Of a stretch of DNA of 64,000 bases, positions 57,285 through 64,000 are shown one piece after another (position 1 is the first letter of the stretch; every line of letters starts with the position of its first letter). The notes below the pieces were generated by a model that saw only the letters and a list, made by a program, of their open reading frames with translations, had not been told where the DNA came from and did not search any database. The stretch is from Triglochin maritima (taxonomy: Eukaryota > Streptophyta > Magnoliopsida > Alismatales > Juncaginaceae), in the NCBI GenBank assembly GCA_963682175.1, contig OY821770.1:15654501-15718500 (forward strand), given 5' to 3'. Made by a program: the position numbers and the translations under genes.

Positions 57285-57874
57285 GAAGGATGGGAGATCG
57301 GTAGTGACCAGGGAAACTTGGAAAGTCCAATTCAAAGCCAGTTGCACTATCGAAAGGGGAATTGAAACCACATTTGAGGAATGCAAATTGAGTAACATGC
57401 GTTAATCCACCTAAGCATATAGATTTGGTTCCAAGCACGATATTTGAATGCTTAATTTCCATATCGTCTTAATATCAATCATTGCAAATCTTTAAAGAGA
57501 AAAACACATTATTTGCTTAATTGTCAAATTTTTCAATGGATGTCAAAGGGAGAGACAAAATGAGCTTAATAGACCAATCCATATTAATAAGGGGAGCTTA
57601 ATGAAGATCTTTATCTAGAAAGAGTAATGAAGTGCAAAATTAAGGGGGAGCAACTTCATTCCAAGAAAAGACATCATAAATTTCATGATAAATTTTATTT
57701 TTGATGGATGTCAAAGGGGAGAGAATATTGGGGGTAAAGAACTTGAAATTTGCTTAAAATTAACAAAAACTATGCACACTCATAGGGGGAGTATTTTTAT
57801 GCATAGTTTACCTCTTTAAAATTTCAAGTATTAAGTTTATTAAGATTTAGGTTGCCATCATAAAAAAAGGAGAT
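57285..57874 (+). other. 3' non-coding region and PPT of the old family-C element
   Basis: No reading frame. Repeated purine tracts (AAGGGGAG, AAGGGGGAG, AAAGGGGAGAG, TAGGGGGAG) occur between 57540 and 57800, and AAAAAAAGGAGAT abuts the 3' LTR at 57875. Confidence 0.75.
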
Positions 57875-59259
57875 TGTTGCCTTTTAGGCTTAATCCTTAT
57901 TTTGATGATTTAATCAACCTAATCTTAATCACAATCCAAAGTAGAGTAGCACACATTATGCATAGCATATATATTACTTTGTGCTAACATCTACAGGTGA
58001 TTAAGACTCAAGGAAGAAATGAATTCAAGTCAAGACATGTAATCAAGCTCTTGAAGACATGTAATTTTACTTTTAATTGAGTCTTAGGAACTTGTGTATA
58101 CTTGAGCATACTAGAGTAAATATCTACTCACATACACACTAAGTTCCTTATAGAAATTACACACAAAATTTCACATCAATTGGACTTCAATAGATCACCC
58201 AAACTTAGACCGGAAATCACTAAACCTTAACCTAGTTGGCTATGCTAAATCGGTCGACCGATCGTTCTTCGTCGACCAAATGATCAATTATCCAAAAGTA
58301 ATTTAAACAGCTCGACCGGTCGACCGTCTACACGTGTCATTTGATCGTTAGACTCGTTGTATTATACCAACGGTAGTATTCACATTTTTATCCATACCCC
58401 AAAAATACAAGTGACCACCGGTTGACCGTGGACCAAGTTTCGGTCGACCAAACTTAAACATTTTGACAACCGCATAGAGCTTGTTACTTTGCGGTCGACT
58501 AACCCAACCATTTTATTCGACCGTTAACTTAAGTAAACTTAAGTTATAGCCAGTTTTCATTCGACAATCCCCTAGTCGGTAGACCATTTCATTTCTGGAC
58601 TGCGCCAGACTCATTTCTGGACAGTCATCCAGTCGACCTAACTTACCAGAGCAGTCTGTTGTATTATTCTATTTTGTGTTTCTTACACAATCTTTTACCA
58701 CACAAATCCCCAACGGCTATAACATCTTAGGATCTTATAAATAGAGGATTTAACAATTTGTTTAGACAACTCTCCCACTACTATTTGCCTCCTACATTAG
58801 AGAGATCAATCCAAACACTCAAAACCTTCATTTCCACACTTTAGATAAATTCTACTTTTACTCTAAGTGTGCTTAAGTTAGAGAGTGTGTTCCACTCAAC
58901 ATTGATTTTCAAAGAAGCAAGGATTTCGGTGAAAGTCCGAAGTGTTCCCTCTCGGGATGTGAGAGGAAGAAATCAAGCTCGCGAGGATTGTTCGTGGAGC
59001 TTGCTGTGTAAAGGCGTTGTCTCCCGGCCCGAAACGTGGAGTGGATAGTGAAGACGTGAGCGGAGCTCCAAGTGTCAAGTGGATCTTGCAAAAGAAGACG
59101 TAGGCGGGTGGCAGAACCTCTATAAAAATCCTCGGTGTCCTTTGGTTTGCATTTTCTCTACTAGTGTTTTATGTGTTTTATTACGTTGTGCATCTTTGAT
59201 TGTTTAAGCATGTAGAGATTAAGTTAATTTGATTAGAATTAGGGGACATCATTCCTACA
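57875..59259 (+). repeat. 3' LTR of the old family-C element
   Basis: 1385 bp, TGTTGCCTTT to CATTCCTACA. Clearly diverged from the 5' LTR at 48866-50260. Confidence 0.9.
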
Positions 59260-60187
59260 TGTTTGAGTTTCACTTATAAGGTCCCTAGGCCAGAAAGGTT
59301 TGAGTTTAAGAGAGTCAAATGTGATAATAATGTATTTGAGGCCATTAGTTTCCGAAACCTAAAAAAAGAATTTGAGATTTATGTAAGTGGTGATGTCCCA
59401 GCCATCCCAATCGCCATTGTTTTCCCTGACCCTCCATGATTGACTCCTAACCTCATACCAACTGCAAACTTTGTCCCTTCTCCGAAAACTAAGGCAGACC
59501 ATAACTCTCCCCATAGAAGAAAGGTTTTTTCAAAGAAGACTCCACACAAAAAATGAAGACACAAATTAAGCAGAATGGGTGTGTGGGGTGCAGGCCCTTC
59601 CAGCATATCAAGAAATACAAATTCATTCCAAATTAAAACACTCAGTGAAGAGGGTTGCTCTTGATCTCCTTGAAGCCCACCTCTAGTACTTCCACACCAC
59701 CTATCACTAAGGCATTTAATGGTGAAGGAGATCAGTCAAATGAAAATCCCCACTACTCTTAGGATCAGATGAGGAAGAGTATCATCCTAAAGAAGATGAT
59801 AGAAGTAGAGATGACAATTCTGATATTGGGGTTAAGGAGGACCTAGATGTTGTGGTTAAGGGGAATGGGCCCAGTTCAGTGGGGGTGGATTTACTGAGAC
59901 CAGAATTCTGCATAAGTAAGAAGTTCCCTAAGAGACAATTGTTCAGGTTTCTACTTAGACATTAATACTCAGTCTTTAAGGAGGGTGCAATTAAGTTCTA
60001 CAAAAGTGATCCAGGTAGTAATAACAATATGCGAGAACAGTAAGTGCAAGTGGAGATGCAATGCATCCAGGATTGATGATGGTTTGATGTTCCAAATCAA
60101 AACTCAGCATGATGAGCATACATGTTCTAGTGTCAATAAGGTAGCATCTAAAGTAACTATTAAACCATGGATTGCACATCACTCCTA
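59260..60187 (+). pseudogene. MuDR/MULE transposase N-terminal relic
   Basis: At about 59910-60185 the plus strand encodes KKFPKRQLFRFL, then, after an internal TAA and a frameshift, KFYKSDP, CKWRCNASRIDDGLMFQIKT and DEHTC. That order is the MuDR N-terminal domain that precedes the MULE catalytic core. The text upstream (59264-59900) has acidic and proline-rich pieces that may be the linker. The element is cut by a family-D LTR fragment before the catalytic domain. Confidence 0.7.
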
Positions 60188-60625
60188 CTTATTGACATCA
60201 TATCATGCATATATTCGTGTCTTATATCCTCTATTCTGAACCTAAGCAATGATACGTAACAAGTTTTATGTTTAAGTTTTAGGAATAAATAGGTTTGAGA
60301 AGAAGAGACACAAAAAGGACATGAACGCAAGAAAAATGATTGAATTGTGAGACCTATGGACTGATATGCAAGAGGTTAGGACCCGGATGTAAACCAAAAC
60401 GACCAATAAGCAAATCAAGAAACTTCACACTATCATGAGGAGTATTCTGGAAATTAGATCCGGGCCTAAGCTCCAACAACCAACTCGAGTGTACCAAACA
60501 TGAAGAAATCCATCCACAAAAGTCTCCACCAAAGCACGACCTGATCAAGCCAATCCAGACCGCCAATGGGTCATTCCAGAGTCATTGATTGGCGGTCGGA
60601 TCTTCTCCAAATCCAATAATGTTCA
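60188..60625 (+). mobile_element. Family-D LTR, 5' part only
   Basis: Begins near TTATTGACATCATATC, a worn copy of the family-D terminus, and follows the D LTR for about 440 bp. It is cut at 60626 where a family-B LTR begins. Confidence 0.8.
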
Positions 60626-62124
60626 TGTAGGATTTCGTGTCCCTATGTATGTATATATTTTTAAAAATTTAATACAACATACAAGATCGATTTTCATATT
60701 TTCAACAATTTCTATGTACATTACTTTGTGTTTATTCTAATAACATACAACCCTACATTTATTAAAATAAATCACAAAGGTAGAATCATACCTAAAGGTT
60801 CTCTAAAACCTTTTTGAAGATTCGGAGTCGCGTTGCCAGTTGAATCGTCCACGGATTTGCCTCCTAGTGTTCACCAAACTCTAAACAAGGTTAGAGAGAA
60901 ATGAGCTAGCCAATCAATCTCTAACAAGGTTTAGAATCTAGCTAATGACCCCTGTTTAAGCTCCTGAGATTCTTATCTCTAAAACTTAAATTTACTAAGA
61001 GATTTTCGTGGTGATTAGGGAGAGATTAATGAGAGAAACATTTTTGCATTAGTATTAAACAAGTAGGAGTAGGGGTCCTTTTATAGTCTCCCAAAACATC
61101 CTTATCAAGAGCTATTATTTAGCCATGATCTCTTGCTTATTCTCTCCTGCTTATTCTCTCCTAAAATTAATCTCTAATTCCCACATAAGCACCCACAAAA
61201 AAACGTTTTAATTAAATCTGGAATTAATCCACCCATGATTTAATTAATCTCTTAATAATTCAGGCAGAATCGTTCTTGTTCGGTTGACCGAGTATAACTC
61301 AGTCAACCAAACCGTTCGGTTATAACACGTGTTTGGTGCATCGTGAGCTAGACAGTCGACCGAATCCGTATGAGAAAAATTTCCTGGAAGAATTCGGACG
61401 AACCACGCCTTTTACTCGGTCGACCGTTGACCCACCAGAATCGCTCCTGGGACATAGTCATCGGATGACCGTGCACACTCGGTCTACCGAAAATACTACT
61501 TCTCGATTGACCGTGCACACTCGGTTAACCGAACCCGATTGTCCAGGCACTCCAGACAATTTCAGTCAACCAATTGCGCTTACCCGTTCCCTATTCGGTT
61601 AACCGATCCGAAGATACCCCGGTCGACCGAACCATGAACGGTTCACCATGTTTGACCCCGATTTTGCCTTTGTCAAATTTTGGATTTATTTCCAACAAAA
61701 TTTGATCCTTTGGGGGTTTTAGCAAATTCACATCTTATGTAATATATTATCCTATGTAATATTAAATTATTACACCCCATAATATATACACCTCATATGA
61801 ATTTATTATGATTCTAATTATGTCAATTCTCATGAGATATTGATTTTATTCATTCACCACATGTGTCCTATTTTCACATGAAACCCGACACATCATATGA
61901 ACTTAAAATCAAACCTCTTGTTTCCTGGTTTTGTGGTGTGATCTATAGAAGGATCTAAGTCAATTTGGCAGAGATATTAAATACTTAATATCTCAAACTA
62001 TAAGCGGTATCTAGCTACACATTATAGTTACCCAATTAGCATAGATGTCTTTGTTCCACCCGAACCAAAACACGATCCGTTTAGTGATGTAAGTGCACCA
62101 CTTGTGTCCGTCCCTTGCCTCATG
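60626..62124 (-). repeat. Family-B LTR, truncated at its 5' (right) end
   Basis: Starts TGTAGGATTTCG and follows the LTR to CCCTTGCCTCATG, then jumps back to an earlier LTR position. It carries a degenerate palindrome array at about 61275-61640. Confidence 0.88.
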
Positions 62125-63868
62125 AAGTAGGAGTAGGTGCCCTTTTATAGGCTACCAAAACATCCTTATCAAGAGCTATTCTTTAGCCACGATCCATTGT
62201 TTATTCTCTCCTAAAATTAATCTCTAATTTTCACATAAGCACCCTAAAAAACGTTTTAATTAAATCTGGAATTAATCCACCCATGATCTAATTAATCTCT
62301 TAATAATTCACGCAGAACTCGCACTGTTGGGTTGACCGAGAATTTTTCTCGGTTAACCGAACCATTCGGTTTTAACACATGTTTGGTGCACCGTGAGCTA
62401 GAAAGTCGACCGAATCCGCATGAGAAAAATTCTCTGGAAAAATTCGGACGAACTACGTCTTTTACTCGGTCTACCGTTGACCTATCAGAATTTCTCTTGG
62501 GACATAGTCTACGGATGACCGTGTCACCTTCAGTCTACCGAAAATACTACTTCCCGGTTGACAGTGCACACTCGGTTAACCGAACCCGATTGTCCAGGCA
62601 CTCTAGACAATTTCGGTCAATCAATTGTGCTTACCCGTTCCTCATTCAGTTAACCGATCCGAAGATACCCCGGTCGACCGAACCATGAACGGTTCACCGT
62701 GTTTGACCCCGATTTTGCCTTTGTCAAATTTTGGATTTATTTCCAACAAAATTTGATCTTTAGGGGTTTTTAGCAAATTCACATCTTATATAATATATTA
62801 TCATATGTAATATTAAATTATTACACACCATAATATATATACCTCATATGAATTTATTATGATTCTAATTATGTCAATTCGCATGACATATTGATTTTAT
62901 TCATTCACCACATGTGTCCTATTTTCACATGAAACCCGACACATCATATGAACTTAAAATCAAGGCTCTTGTTTCCCAGTTTTGTGGTGTGGCCGATAGG
63001 AGGATCTAAGCCAAATTGGCAGCAATATTAAACACATAATATCTCAAACTAAAAGCGGTATCTAGATACACATTATAGTTACCCAATTAGCATAGATGTC
63101 TTTGTTCCACCCGAACCAAAACACGATCCGTTTAGTGATGTAAGTGCACCACTTGTGTTGTTCCCTTGCCTCATAATTTTAGAAATATATAAAAAGTAGA
63201 AATGTGTCATCTTTGTATTATATTCATTTCTTGATCTCTCTAAGCTAATTATAACTATGTAACTTAACTCAAGTTACATTGTGCACATTATAATTTTTCT
63301 TTATCAAGGGGCCCACTAATATCATTACTCAATTAAGAGGGGCAATGATAATCGTTTGACTAGCTATCTTTTCCAGCATAAGTCATGCTCAACCAACTAT
63401 TGCCTTTATCACTACACTCATTGGTAGCTTTTGACAATAATCAAATGAAGCACTTCTTGAGTGAAAAGATATAAGTCTCATATCTTAGGATCCAAGACAC
63501 AGTAAAAACATTAATGACACGAAACACAATTCCATAATGTTTTACTTGTTAGGTCTATTCAATATATAAAAGTAATCTTTTCCTCTTTTATATACTCGTG
63601 TCGTCAATTATTTGTAGAGCTACAACAATCGATGACCAACACGACAATCTTATCTCGGTAATTAATGTTCCATGTTAATTACCATGATTGTGAATAACTT
63701 TTGATTTATGTAAACCATTATCTTTTAGAGCTCTACGGTTAAGAACCAAGCGCATCTTCCTTAACACTTCCAAAAGACGAATACCATAATCAAGGAACAA
63801 AATGCTTGCACATTCAATTCATAATAATTCACATATAAAAGTAAAACTTTTAGAACACATTCCTTTCA
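62125..63868 (-). repeat. Family-B LTR, second partial copy
   Basis: Begins at the AAGTAGGAGTAGGTGCCC point of the LTR (equivalent to about 42124) and runs to the LTR end TTCCTTTCA. It is closer to 42124-43828 than to the adjacent copy, supporting its reading as the 5' LTR paired with the 3' LTR at 41687. Confidence 0.85.
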
Positions 63869-64000
63869 TATACGATCTGACGGACAGTACGTGACACACC
63901 CTCACACGCGACTACTCGAGCCAAGGAATTGGTGAGGAGCGTCCTCACTTCCGCGTCAAACGCAACCACGTGGTCTACACCACACCAACAGAGTTGTAGC
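63869..64000. mobile_element. Probable continuation of the gypsy-type LTR
   Basis: Opens with TATAC, the same five bases that end 41164-41686, and is more GC-rich than its neighbours. It is cut by the window end, so the other terminus cannot be seen. Confidence 0.45.

Larger units (their letters stand above)
48866..59259 (+). mobile_element. Old gag-only Copia-like element (family C, TR-GAG type), host of a nested copy
   Basis: Has a 5' LTR (48866-50260), PBS, gag relic, purine-rich 3' region, polypurine tract and 3' LTR (57875-59259). A younger relative (51242-56587) sits in its gag. Without it the element is about 5.0 kb. Its two LTRs differ at many positions and no flanking duplication is visible (AGAAT and TGTTT), so it is old or has been involved in recombination. 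No pol sequence was found. Confidence 0.9.
41687..63868 (-). mobile_element. 22-kb block bounded by same-oriented family-B LTRs and TATAC duplications
   Basis: Both outer ends are family-B LTR ends (TGTAGGATTTCG at 41687, TTCCTTTCA ending at 63868), and TATAC stands outside each (41682-41686, 63869-63873). A Copia RT/RNase H relic lies next to the left LTR in the right orientation, with a polypurine tract. The simplest reading is one Copia insertion, later swollen by other elements and damaged near its 5' end. The interior contains an opposite-oriented LTR-B piece and a truncated second LTR B, so rearrangement is certain and single-element origin is inferred. Confidence 0.55.

Overview
This is a stretch of flowering-plant nuclear DNA, most likely eudicot. 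It is AT-rich, its genes carry spliceosomal introns, and it is packed with plant LTR retrotransposons (Copia and probable Ty3/gypsy types), Mutator-like and PIF/Harbinger DNA transposons, and MITEs. I cannot name the species. Three host genes look intact: a cytosolic cyclophilin (minus strand, intronless, 6233-6751), a BRE/BRCC45 homologue of the BRISC and BRCA1-A deubiquitinase complexes (plus strand, 12 exons, 15727-20915), and a GET3a/ASNA1-type ATPase for tail-anchored protein insertion (plus strand, 7 exons, 32273-39083). They are housekeeping genes with no evident shared pathway. Every splice junction in the two intron-containing models keeps the reading frame.

Layout. 1-4000 holds a 3.4-kb terminal-inverted-repeat element that captured three exons, with introns, of a protein phosphatase 5 gene. 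A 340-bp MITE with an 11-bp target duplication sits inside it. 4-7 kb is intergenic DNA plus the cyclophilin gene. 9.1-10.2 kb is a foldback element. 10.7-14.9 kb is a PIF/Harbinger transposon with a broken transposase; its promoter-proximal 72-bp tandem repeats are split by a 2.07-kb solo LTR (family B). 15.7-20.9 kb is BRE. 22.3-32.0 kb is an old minus-strand Copia element ('E'), itself hit by solo LTRs of families C and B. The C solo LTR contains a 698-bp insertion that starts as an LTR (family D) and ends in an A-tract. The right LTR of Copia E ends only 226 bp before the GET3a start codon.

41.2-64.0 kb is a retrotransposon graveyard. A probable gypsy LTR (41164-41686, apparently resuming at 63869) is split by a 22.2-kb block. 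The block is bounded by two family-B LTRs in the same orientation and by the 5-bp duplication TATAC. Inside it are Copia pol relics, two opposite family-D LTRs (one a solo LTR with perfect GTAGG duplications), a MuDR-type transposase relic, and a gag-only element of family C (48866-59259). A very young member of the same family has jumped into that element in reverse orientation (51242-56587, TSD TCTTC). The young copy has two 1510-bp LTRs differing at about seven sites by eye and one open 546-codon gag, with no pol, so it resembles the class called TR-GAG.

The most unusual signal is a dense array of the 10-bp palindrome CGGTCGACCG in the LTRs of two otherwise dissimilar families: ten exact copies in 250 bp in family B, and seven exact copies per LTR in family C. 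The array is missing as a block from one family-B LTR. All alignments and counts here were made by eye from the sequence.
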